Positions 57,281-64,000 of a stretch of DNA of 64,000 bases are shown here, piece by piece. Position 1 is the first letter of the stretch. Each line of letters starts with the position of its first letter. The translations under genes and the position numbers were made by a program. Source of the DNA: Fidelibacterota bacterium (GTDB taxonomy: Bacteria > Fidelibacterota > Marinisomatia > Marinisomatales > TCS55); the NCBI GenBank assembly GCA_004124385.1, contig SCKN01000001.1, positions 1-64,000 on the forward strand, read 5' to 3'. The notes beneath the pieces are model-generated. The model was not told the DNA's origin. It searched no databases and was given only the letters and a program-made list of their open reading frames with translations.

Positions 57281-58468
57281 ATGAATATACTTAAAAATAC
57301 ATTATTTCTTCTGCTGGGCTTAAGTCTGGTGAATTGCGGAAAACCGGCAAAAACCGGCAATGTTACCATGATGGTCACTGCAAATGTCCGCGGTCAACTT
57401 GATCCCTGCGGCTGAAAAAAGAATCCTCTGGGCGGTCTGTCCAGGAAATCAGTATACATAAATAATTTTCGTAAGGAAAAGGGTATCGATCCAATAATTT
57501 TGGATGCGGGTGATGCGTTTTTTGCTTCTGCAATTCTAGCAAATCAGAATGCTGATGGCGATAAACTTCAGGCAAAAGGATTATTGAAAGGCTATGAAAA
57601 AATTGGATGTGATGCCTTGAATGTTGGCGGTTTTGATCTGGCCGCAGGAAAGGAATTTCTAATGTCTCTTTCTGAAGGATCTTCAATTCCATTTATTTCA
57701 GCAAATTTGACGGATACTAATGATAATCTATTATTTCCTGCTCAAGTCATTATAGAACGCAGCGGTTTTAAGATTGGCGTTACCGGCTTTAGTGATCTTA
57801 TTCCTCAACATATTGATGATGTCAAAAAACGTCCTTATGTGGAATCAGTCAATAAAGTGATTGCAGAAATGAAGTCAGCGGTAGATTATGTTGTGCTGCT
57901 TGCAAACGTTGAACGAAAAAAAGTAAATGGATTAGTGGCAAATTTTCCGGATGCTGATTATATTTTCATCAGCCGCGATACACAACGAACTCGACCTACA
58001 ATAAAACAAGTTGATGGAGGCCCTTATGTATATTCAAGCGGCGTGCAGGGCAAATATTTAACAATGGTCAATATTTCATTAGATGATGTAAGTCAGCCTA
58101 TTGTTGATATTTCTACTGCTACAGGAAAAATCACATCCATTAATCAGCGTTTAGAGAAACTGCAGAAAAAAGATCCAGTCAGAACAATTGAAGAAATGTA
58201 TGCTGATAAACCGAACGTATTGAAACTGGTTAGTGATTATCGTCAGCAATTGGTTAAATACGAAACCATCATGGCAGATGCCATTAATACGACTCAATAT
58301 GAAAGTATTCCTTTAAGCAAGGCTGTGGGTGAAGATGCCGAACTCTTGGCATTCGTTGATGAAACATTGGCTACATGTTCAGCGTTACGTAAAAAAAATA
58401 TCAAATTATCTAAAAATATAATCAAGCCTAAATCAGGCCCTCTCAAAAAGACAATCAGCATTAATTAA
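57281..58468 (+). CDS. Candidate selenoprotein: UshA/metallophosphoesterase-like lipoprotein with in-frame TGA (Sec45)
   Basis: An ATG at 57281 opens a lipoprotein (LGLSLVNCGKP) that runs 44 codons to TGA 57413-57415 and continues in the same frame to TAA at 58468 (395 residues in all). The TGA lies in DPCG[TGA]KKNPLGGLSRK; as I recall the family, this position is Cys (PCGC...GGLARR). Later parts follow the 5'-nucleotidase layout (IILDAGDAFF, ALNVGGFDLAAG, PFISANLTD), but the metal ligands of the first and GNHE motifs are missing, so it is unlikely to be a phosphatase. A SECIS-like hairpin follows the TGA. Three base pairs separate its stop from the rhodanese gene. The alternative is a nonsense mutation or sequencing error. 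Confidence 0.75.
57416..57449 (+). promoter_or_regulatory. Possible bacterial SECIS element
   Basis: Directly after the TGA, CTGG (57428-57431) pairs with CCAG (57441-57444), extended by C57426-G57445 across a bulged T, around the 9-base loop GCGGTCTGT. The loop begins with G and starts 16 bases after the TGA, at the near limit of the spacing known for bacterial SECIS elements (about 16-37). The stem is short, so support is moderate. Confidence 0.5.
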
Positions 58469-58470
58469 TT

Positions 58471-58935
58471 ATGCTCCGCGTTCCCTTGAACCAAATACTG
58501 GTGATCATTGTACTTTCGCTCGTTGTCGGTTTTTTTGTAAATATTATTCGTTCAGATAGTATTCCACTTTTGGCAAAAGAAATGTCCATAACCAAGAATC
58601 TCGATGAAATTTCGGGTGAACCTGTTGCAATTTCATTGTTACAGGCTAAAACGCTGTTTGATAAAGGTGTCGTATTTGTGGATGCTCGGGGAGAAGAATA
58701 TTTTGCTGACGGCCATATACAAAATTCATGGAACAGTGGATTTTTCATGGAACTGATGTTCAAACTGGATTCAGCACAAACGAAGTCAGGCCTAGTTGTT
58801 TTATACTGCGGTGAAGATGAATGTGGTTCCAGTGAAGAATTAGCGGATGATTTATATAACGAAGGTTTTTCAAAATTATTTGTATTTAAAGGTGGTTGGC
58901 AGGAATGGAATGAAGCTGGATATCCCGTTGAATGA
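58471..58935 (+). CDS. Membrane-anchored rhodanese-like protein
   Basis: The 154-residue protein has one N-terminal transmembrane helix (ILVIIVLSLVVGFFVNII) and a rhodanese domain with VVFVDARGEEYFADGHIQNS (CH2A-like) and an active-site loop YCGEDECGSSEELA, whose first Cys would carry the persulfide. It faces the periplasm if the anchor is a signal anchor. It lies 2 bp behind the candidate selenoprotein gene and overlaps the MauE/DoxX gene as ATGA, so the three probably act together in thiol or sulfur transfer. Confidence 0.9.
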   Translation: MLRVPLNQILVIIVLSLVVGFFVNIIRSDSIPLLAKEMSITKNLDEISGEPVAISLLQAKTLFDKGVVFVDARGEEYFADGHIQNSWNSGFFMELMFKLDSAQTKSGLVVLYCGEDECGSSEELADDLYNEGFSKLFVFKGGWQEWNEAGYPVE

Positions 58936-59381
58936 GTAATGAAATGAAAAATATGATGGTGATGATTTGCCGTATTTTCCTGGGCTTTATGTTCATTTAT
59001 GCCAGTTTGGATAAAATTGCGAATCCTGAAGAATTTGCAAAACAAATAGGCTATTATAAAGTACTGCCGTTTGGTATCGAGAATATATTAGGTATTATTT
59101 TACCTTGGACTGAATTAATCGTTGGTGTGTGCTTGATTGCCGGATTATTGGTTGATGGTGCAGCATTATTGAGCATTATTATGATGCTTGTGTTTATTTT
59201 AGCAATTTCCCAAGCAATGCTTCGGGGCATCGATATCACCTGCGGTTGTTTTAAAGTGAGTGCCGATAGTGATAAACTGGGTCTGGATACCATTATTCGT
59301 GATATCATATTTTTTGTTATGAGTATGATCGTATTGAACCGCCAGGAAAGAAAGTTTGAATTCCTGCCGAAATCCGATTGA
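58932..59381 (+). CDS. MauE/DoxX family membrane protein
   Basis: The 149-residue protein has four hydrophobic helices and the pattern GFMFIYASLDKIANPEEFA and LPWTELIVGVCLIAGL, as in MauE/DoxX. A DITCGCFKVSADSD stretch at the third-fourth helix turn offers a CxC redox pair facing the periplasm. MauE takes part in disulfide formation in methylamine dehydrogenase; this protein may pass electrons to or from the rhodanese and the selenoprotein-like lipoprotein. Confidence 0.87.
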   Translation: MSNEMKNMMVMICRIFLGFMFIYASLDKIANPEEFAKQIGYYKVLPFGIENILGIILPWTELIVGVCLIAGLLVDGAALLSIIMMLVFILAISQAMLRGIDITCGCFKVSADSDKLGLDTIIRDIIFFVMSMIVLNRQERKFEFLPKSD

Positions 59382-59422
59382 TAGGTCAATTATAAAACTG
59401 TAATTTTGCACCCCGATTTCAT

Positions 59423-59479
<57 letters not shown>

Positions 59480-59495
<16 letters not shown>

Positions 59496-59588
59496 CAACA
59501 AAAGCCTTCTTTTAAAGGAAGGCTTTATCATTTATGTACTATTTTTATATTTTATTCTCTGAAAGAAGAGATCGTTATTATTATGGAT
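59480..59588 (+). repeat. Direct repeat at tRNA-Gly, copy 1
   Basis: 109 bp covering the tRNA T loop and 3' acceptor strand, the terminator and the first 55 bp of the GIY-YIG gene. It matches 59824-59932 with one mismatch (59515 A against 59859 C), offset 344 bp. Confidence 0.92.
59501..59526 (+). terminator. Terminator hairpin behind tRNA-Gly
   Basis: AAAGCCTTC pairs with GAAGGCTTT across an 8-base loop. A second copy with one changed loop base lies at 59845-59870 within the duplicated segment. Confidence 0.75.
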
Positions 59589-59791
59589 ATTCATCAAATG
59601 TTGACGTTCGTCTTGTCCGACATAATGAAGGTTGGTCCAAATCCACAAAATCCGGAATACCTTGGAAATTAGTGTACTTTGAAAAATATTCTACTAAAAG
59701 TGAAGCAATCAAAAGGGAAATTGAATTAAAAGGTTGGAAGAACAAAAAGCTGGTTGAGAATTTAATTGAAAATTGGAAAATAATAAATTAA
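59534..59791 (+). CDS. GIY-YIG nuclease superfamily protein
   Basis: The 85-residue protein has YYFYILFSERRDRYYYGYSS (the GIY-YIG core as YIL...YYG), RLVRHNEG and a final EIELKGWKNKK, typical of the small UvrC/YhbQ-like single-domain group with about 80-100 residues. Its substrate is unknown; such genes are frequent, mobile and often sit beside tRNA or rRNA genes. The start of the gene is repeated 344 bp downstream. Confidence 0.9.
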   Translation: MYYFYILFSERRDRYYYGYSSNVDVRLVRHNEGWSKSTKSGIPWKLVYFEKYSTKSEAIKREIELKGWKNKKLVENLIENWKIIN

Positions 59792-59823
59792 ACTAATGTG
59801 GATGTCGTCCCGATGAATCGGGA

Positions 59824-59932
59824 AACCTCGTCTCTCGCTCAACAAAAGCCTTCTTTTACAGGAAGGCTTTATCATTTATGTACTATTTTTATATTTTATT
59901 CTCTGAAAGAAGAGATCGTTATTATTATGGAT
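59824..59932 (+). repeat. Direct repeat at tRNA-Gly, copy 2
   Basis: Second copy of the tRNA-end/terminator/GIY-YIG-start segment. A further 10 bp (59798-59807) match 59462-59471 of the tRNA; between the matches a 16-bp palindrome (TCCCGATGAATCGGGA, 59808-59823) replaces 8 bp of the T arm. Confidence 0.9.
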
Positions 59933-59970
59933 TTATACTCAACAAGTGGAATAGGGATTATAATATATAA
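59878..59970 (+). pseudogene. Truncated second copy of the GIY-YIG gene
   Basis: A frame of 30 codons repeats the first 18 residues of the GIY-YIG protein (MYYFYILFSERRDRYYYG), then runs into unrelated sequence and stops. The rest of the spacer up to 60129 contains a G-rich hairpin (ACCCCCAT at 59991 with ATGGGGGG at 60010) and no gene. Confidence 0.7.
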
Positions 59971-60129
59971 CACATAATCAACCAAAGTTGACCCCCATGC
60001 CCGCAATTGATGGGGGGGGTAGGGTCGCATAGATATTGCGCACACCCATTCTGCAATAATTTTTTAAAATTCACATATTGTCCTTCTTTGTATATTCCTA
60101 CCTATGTTATATACGGAGTTTACTTTTAA

Positions 60130-60462
60130 ATGAGAGGAACGGAAGCTCAATCACGCATAAAGATTAATCGACTTCTGGAAGATGCAGGCTGGCGATTCTT
60201 TAATGATGAGAATGGTAGAGCCAACATCCAGCTTGAGCAGGGTGTAACAATTACTACCCAAGAAATTGATGCTCTTGGAGAAGATTTTGAAAATAATCAT
60301 CAAGGTTATATCGATTTTCTTCTGTTAAATGAAAATAGCAGACCATTAGTTGTTCTTGAGGCTAAACGTGAGGAGAAAAATCCATTAGATGGAAAAGAAC
60401 AGGCACGTGAATATGCCAAATCTATTATTGAATTATTAATTAATCGAGAAATAATAATCTAG
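60130..60462 (+). pseudogene. Truncated type I restriction endonuclease (HsdR) N-terminal fragment
   Basis: The 110-residue product starts MRGTEAQSRIKINRLLEDAGW and carries a PD-(D/E)xK nuclease core: GYIDFLLL with the Asp and VVLEAKRE with the E-x-K pair. This is the N-terminal nuclease domain of HsdR-type proteins, which normally exceed 700 residues with a helicase behind. No helicase, specificity or methylase genes follow; the frame ends shortly after the nuclease core (LLINREIII). It is therefore a remnant, or at most a lone nuclease domain. Confidence 0.72.
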
Positions 60463-60466
60463 CATA

Positions 60467-61603
60467 ATGAAATTAAAGATTTGTTTTCCATATTTTTTCC
60501 ATGCATATCATGCCTATCATAGTGCTCCAATAGGATTCGAATTGTCAAGATTAGATCCGGACCTTGAGATTAAATTTATCACGACAACCAAAAATACATA
60601 TGATCTATTAAATAAAATCGGTTCCTACTATAAAAATCATCGATGTTCTGTACATTTATTACCGTCAAAATTTTATGATTATTATCAACGGTTTTCATAT
60701 AGTCAAATTCCTTCTCCCAAGAGAATGATCAAGAGATATGCAAAGCAATTCAAACAGATGGATGTAATTATAGATACTAATTTTCTGAGCCTGAGATTAA
60801 AACAATTAAATCATAATAATGTCACGAAATATATACTGGCTTATCACGGAGCAGGAGACCGTAACCGCGAATTCTCTAAGCATCTAAAACGAATTGATTT
60901 CTTTTTATTATGTGGACCTAAAAGATTTAGAAAGTTGAATGATATGGGATACTTGGATAGAGAAAATTGGGCTTATTTTGGATATCCCAAATTTGATATA
61001 GCACAAAAAGAAACTATAACAAGGTCAGAATTATTCAATAATCAAAAACCAATTGTATTATATAATCCTCACTTTGAACCTCACTTGACATCATGGTTCG
61101 ATTGGGGTGGGAACATTCTTGATTACTTTGCATTATCGGAACAATATAATCTGATTTTTGCGCCACATGTTGAATTGAAGGGTCGTTCAAACCCAAGATT
61201 ATCACTTAATAAATATGCAAAAACCCCAAACATACATATAGACTTTGGAAGTCATTCATCGATAGATATGACCTATACAAAAATGGCCGATTTATATATT
61301 GGCGATGTTAGTAGTCAAATCGTTGAGTATTTAGTTCACCCACGTCCGTGTGTATTTCTAAATAATAATAAAATTTCCTGGAAAGAGAATTCACATTATC
61401 TTCATTGGAAATTGGGTCCTGTTATAGATCAAATATCGCAATTAGATAATACAATTAAGGATTCGTTTAGGTCTCATAAACAATTTTATTCAACACAGAT
61501 AGAATATTTCAATGATTCAATTCAATTAACAGATACCCCTTCTGGAATACGTGGCGCTCAGTCAGTTATCAATTTTTTAAAAAGAACGTTTCATGATCAT
61601 TAA
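60467..61603 (+). CDS. TagB/CDP-glycerol glycerophosphotransferase-like protein
   Basis: The 378-residue protein resembles the CDP-glycerol:glycerophosphotransferase (TagB/TagF) GT-B group: ILAYHGAGDRNREF, FFLLCGPKRF, WAYFGYPKFD, VLYNPHFEP and the C-terminal ADLYIGDVSSQIVEYL with RPCVFLN. It could add a polyol phosphate or sugar to a surface glycan. The initial methionine-rich start (CFPYFFHAYHAYH) lacks a signal peptide. It lies 4 bp behind the HsdR fragment in the island beside tRNA-Gly and may be acquired. Confidence 0.6.
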   Translation: MKLKICFPYFFHAYHAYHSAPIGFELSRLDPDLEIKFITTTKNTYDLLNKIGSYYKNHRCSVHLLPSKFYDYYQRFSYSQIPSPKRMIKRYAKQFKQMDVIIDTNFLSLRLKQLNHNNVTKYILAYHGAGDRNREFSKHLKRIDFFLLCGPKRFRKLNDMGYLDRENWAYFGYPKFDIAQKETITRSELFNNQKPIVLYNPHFEPHLTSWFDWGGNILDYFALSEQYNLIFAPHVELKGRSNPRLSLNKYAKTPNIHIDFGSHSSIDMTYTKMADLYIGDVSSQIVEYLVHPRPCVFLNNNKISWKENSHYLHWKLGPVIDQISQLDNTIKDSFRSHKQFYSTQIEYFNDSIQLTDTPSGIRGAQSVINFLKRTFHDH

Positions 61604-61629
61604 TCAATATTTTTCGATCTCAAATCAAA

Positions 61630-61725
61630 ATGGGTGATACATTCCATTCAGATAAAAAGACTCAAAAAGCTGATCAAGTAAAACAAACTGTTGAACAATT
61701 GATTGCACAAGGATCAAAAGTATAA
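61630..61725 (+). CDS. Possible small ORF, 31 residues
   Basis: ATG 61630 to TAA 61725 encodes a short, charged peptide (MGDTFHSDKKTQKADQVKQ and on). No family is recognised and no clear ribosome-binding site is seen. It could be a fragment of a decayed gene in front of the orphan T9SS tail. Confidence 0.2.
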   Translation: MGDTFHSDKKTQKADQVKQTVEQLIAQGSKV

Positions 61726-61734
61726 GTTTTTGAT

Positions 61735-62067
61735 ATGGCAAATATTTCCCCTTTTAAAGGCTGGCGGTACAATATTGAGCTGATCCCGACTGTCTTTGCC
61801 CTCCTTCAAAACTATCCCAACCCATTCAACCCAGTTACAACCTTACGTTATGATTTGCCAGAGCAGTCTACTGTGAATATTATCATTTACGATATGTTGG
61901 GCAGACAGGTTAGAACACTGCTAAACCAAACCCAAGATGCTGGCTTTAAGTCGGTGATATGGGATGCTACCAATGACTACGGTAAGCCTGTGAGTGTTGG
62001 TGTGTATCTATACAAAATACAGGCTGGAGAGTTTGTCCAGACCAGGAAGATGGTGCTGTTGAAATAA
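61735..62067 (+). pseudogene. Orphan T9SS type A sorting domain
   Basis: The 110-residue frame is almost only a sorting domain: NYPNPFNPVTTLRYDLPEQ, IYDMLGRQVRTLL, WDATNDYGKPVSVGVYLYK and a terminal RKMVLLK. There is no signal peptide and no passenger domain, so the product cannot be exported as it stands. It is very likely the tail of a deleted cargo gene, an alternative being a cassette tail left by recombination among cargo genes. Confidence 0.75.
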
Positions 62068-62089
62068 CCCCCACCCAAAGGATTTAAGC

Positions 62090-62122
62090 AAGAGCCCCGC
62101 AGTAGCGGGGCTCTTTGTTTTG
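62090..62122 (+). terminator. Rho-independent terminator
   Basis: AAGAGCCCCGC and GCGGGGCTCTT form an 11-bp stem with a 4-base loop, followed by TGTTTTG. It closes the island and lies 46 bp in front of the M28 peptidase gene. Confidence 0.85.
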
Positions 62123-62167
62123 TGCTATATTCATACCTGTTATTTACGCATAAATCAACCAGGGATC

Positions 62168-63517
62168 ATGAAGAAAGTTTTACTTTACATAGCTATAATA
62201 TCTACATTTCTGTCAGCCGGAGAGATTGCTGATCAGTACGGCGCTGCTGCTGAAAAGATCATCCAAGCTGCATTAGAAAATGAGGCAGGCTTTGAGCGCC
62301 TGGCAGAACTTTGTGATACATTTGGACCGCGATTTACAGGTTCACAAAATCTAGAAGATGCCATTGACTGGATTCTAAAAAAGATGGAGGAAGATGGTTT
62401 ATCCAATGTCCATGGAGAAAAAGTGAAGGTGCCCCGCTGGGTACGTGGAAATGAATCACTTGAGTTACTTACTCCCCATAAAAAAGAAATGCATATTTTG
62501 GGTTTAGGCGGAAGTGTAGGAACGCCTAAAAAAGGAATCAGGGGAGATGTATTTGTGGTGAGCAGTTTTGATAACCTTGAAGCCAATGCTGACAAAGCAA
62601 AAGGGAAGATTGTTCTTTTCAATGTACCCTTTACGTCCTACAGAGAAACTGTTCAATATCGTCGAAGTGGAGCGATCGCCGCTTCTAATGCAGGTGCATT
62701 GGCCAGTCTGATACGATCTGTTGGTCCTTATTCCATGAACACACCTCATACCGGGAATATGAGTTATGAAGATGGAGTGCGGAAAATTCCCCATGCTGCA
62801 ATTACATTGGAAGATGCATCCATGTTTCAGCGCATCCAGGATAGAGGTGGAAAGATTATTGTAAAGTTGAAAATGGATGCCCATTATATTCCTGATGGCT
62901 GGAGCAGAAATGTTGTTGCAGAATTGCGTGGTTCCGAATTTCCCGATGAAGTTATCGTTATGGGTGGACATATCGATTCCTGGGATGTGGGACAGGGTGC
63001 TATGGATGATGGCGGGGGATGTCTGGCTGCTTGGGAAGCATTGCGAATAATCAAAAAATTAGGTTTACAGCCCAAACGGACAATTCGTGTTGTTTTGTGG
63101 ACCAATGAGGAAAATGGAATCAGAGGTGGAAATGCCTATCGTGATGCACACCGGGATGAATTAGCTGATCATATTTTGGCAATAGAGTCCGATGCGGGTG
63201 TTTTTAGTCCACAAGGATTTGGTTTTACAGGCTCGGATGCAGCTCGTACAATTGTGAAGGAAATTGCTAAATTATTAGAGCCCATCGGTTCCAATGTAAT
63301 CGGTGAAAGCGGCGGCGGAGCCGATATTGGCCCCATTATGCGTGAGGGCGTTCCCGGAATGGGATTGAATGTAGATAGATCAAAGTATTTTTGGTATCAT
63401 CATACCAATGCAGATGCCATCGATAAATTAGATCAAGATGAATTTAACCGCTGTGTTGCCACGATGGCTATCATGGCATATGTTGTAGCAGATATGGATG
63501 AAAGATTACCACGATAA
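62168..63517 (+). CDS. M28-family peptidase (carboxypeptidase Q-like), secreted
   Basis: ATG 62168 (ribosome-binding site AGGGA) gives 449 residues with a signal peptide (IAIISTFLSAGE). Zinc-ligand motifs of the M28 family are present: GGHIDSWDVGQGAMDDGGG, WTNEENGIRGG and ESDAGVFSP, with a late HHTNADAIDKLD. A PA-like insert lies at about residues 115-200. It cleaves small peptides in the periplasm or outside. A longer frame from 62120 would cover the terminator and is rejected. Confidence 0.92.
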   Translation: MKKVLLYIAIISTFLSAGEIADQYGAAAEKIIQAALENEAGFERLAELCDTFGPRFTGSQNLEDAIDWILKKMEEDGLSNVHGEKVKVPRWVRGNESLELLTPHKKEMHILGLGGSVGTPKKGIRGDVFVVSSFDNLEANADKAKGKIVLFNVPFTSYRETVQYRRSGAIAASNAGALASLIRSVGPYSMNTPHTGNMSYEDGVRKIPHAAITLEDASMFQRIQDRGGKIIVKLKMDAHYIPDGWSRNVVAELRGSEFPDEVIVMGGHIDSWDVGQGAMDDGGGCLAAWEALRIIKKLGLQPKRTIRVVLWTNEENGIRGGNAYRDAHRDELADHILAIESDAGVFSPQGFGFTGSDAARTIVKEIAKLLEPIGSNVIGESGGGADIGPIMREGVPGMGLNVDRSKYFWYHHTNADAIDKLDQDEFNRCVATMAIMAYVVADMDERLPR

Positions 63518-63653
63518 TGCAAACACAAAACAAACTATTTTAATGACTTAGAGAAGTATCCTAAGTCCTATAAACAAAAAATGACCCCAAAAAACATTCT
63601 GTCCGTTTTTCTTTATTCTTTATTTTGGGTTTAAATCAAGTATATTCAATGCT

Positions 63654-64000
63654 ATGGCTAAACTAAAAAATAACAACAGATCAAAGATTCCCGGTGGTTA
63701 TCATTCCGATGATACAGGAAAGCGGATCACATGGATCGAGAAAAAGACAGGTTTCAATTACAAAGATATGCCGGTTAATAAATCCGAAGAGCTTAAGGGT
63801 ATAATAGAAAACCATATTGGGTATATGAAAATACCAATGGCGATCGCTGGCCCTCTGCAGTTGGATGGTCATTATGCAAAAGGTGAATTTTTTGTCCCCA
63901 TCTGTACTCTGGAAGGTACCCTGGCTATTTCCATGACCCGTGGCATGTATGCCTCTTCTCTTTCCGGTGGAATTCGGGTCCGCCATGTAAAACAGGAATT
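63654..64000 (+). CDS. Hydroxymethylglutaryl-CoA reductase (3' end outside window)
   Basis: From ATG 63654 the frame runs off the window. The N-terminal HMG-CoA-binding pattern is clear: ENHIGYMKIPMAIAGPL followed by VPICTLEGTLAISMTRG, with the catalytic Glu in TLEG. The enzyme makes mevalonate for isoprenoids, so the organism may use the mevalonate pathway. The N-terminal ~40 residues are soluble, without membrane anchors. The 136-bp spacer before it shows no clear promoter or hairpin. Confidence 0.88.
   Translation, partial: MAKLKNNNRSKIPGGYHSDDTGKRITWIEKKTGFNYKDMPVNKSEELKGIIENHIGYMKIPMAIAGPLQLDGHYAKGEFFVPICTLEGTLAISMTRGMYASSLSGGIRVRHVKQE

Noticed and set aside
59985-60030. G-rich hairpin with eight consecutive G
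   Set aside because: Could be an att-like or regulatory site, but nothing else supports this and there is only one copy.

Overview
The window looks like a low-GC Gram-negative bacterium of the FCB group, most like Candidatus Marinimicrobia (SAR406). The main reasons are at least six copies of a C-terminal type IX secretion (T9SS type A) sorting domain with the NYPNPFNP core, a DUF4837-type lipoprotein, LptE and Omp85-like envelope proteins, and dense ATGA/GTGA-coupled operons. The phylum is inferred from these motifs; there is no rRNA gene in the window.

Layout. 1-3203: end of a large repeat-bearing T9SS cargo protein. 3443-7697: DUF512 protein, Der GTPase, YigZ/IMPACT protein and a secreted EEP-family nuclease/phosphatase. 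7816-7949: initiator tRNA with its terminators on the minus strand. 8109-10670: secreted beta-helix protein paired with a diheme cytochrome, then a decayed PpiC/SurA-like lipoprotein gene. 10728-13609: secreted esterase and, on the minus strand, an amidohydrolase lipoprotein. 13738-22872: uvrB, galE, two T9SS cargo genes inserted between a duplicated 35-44 bp galE tail, then a sigma-54 activator and LptE. 22981-29167: asnS, SLOG protein, acylphosphatase, nadE, a small secreted protein and lepA, with short intergenic repeats.

29288-43155 is one long plus-strand run: CPBP protease, zinc-ribbon membrane protein, lgt, beta-propeller, giant outer-membrane protein, Omp85-like barrel, DUF4837 lipoprotein, RmlD-like reductase, dolichol-phosphate-mannose-synthase-like enzyme, a GT2/sugar-transferase fusion, accA and a YbgC thioesterase. 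It links envelope building, glycan synthesis and fatty-acid synthesis. 43152-47885 on the minus strand is a leucine-degradation set (methylglutaconyl-CoA hydratase, HMG-CoA lyase, methylcrotonyl-CoA carboxylase beta) followed by a DMT transporter and a methyltransferase. 48006-49850 is a PpiD-like chaperone. 50045-56913 holds a family-5-like uracil-DNA glycosylase, a saccharopine-dehydrogenase-like reductase, tRNA-Ala, a Ycf48-like protein, an M1 peptidase and a second secreted EEP protein.

The most interesting region is 56913-59381. After a SUI1/YciH gene comes a UshA-like lipoprotein gene (57281-58468) interrupted only by an in-frame TGA inside a Pro-Cys-Gly-[TGA] motif, with a plausible bacterial SECIS-like hairpin right behind it. 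It is coupled to a membrane-anchored rhodanese and a MauE/DoxX protein. I read this as a candidate selenoprotein-based periplasmic thiol/sulfur redox module.

59423-62122 is a small island next to tRNA-Gly: a tandem duplication of the tRNA 3' end plus terminator plus start of a GIY-YIG gene, a truncated HsdR fragment, a TagB-like transferase and an orphan T9SS tail. The window ends with an M28 peptidase and the start of an HMG-CoA reductase gene, which suggests a mevalonate pathway.
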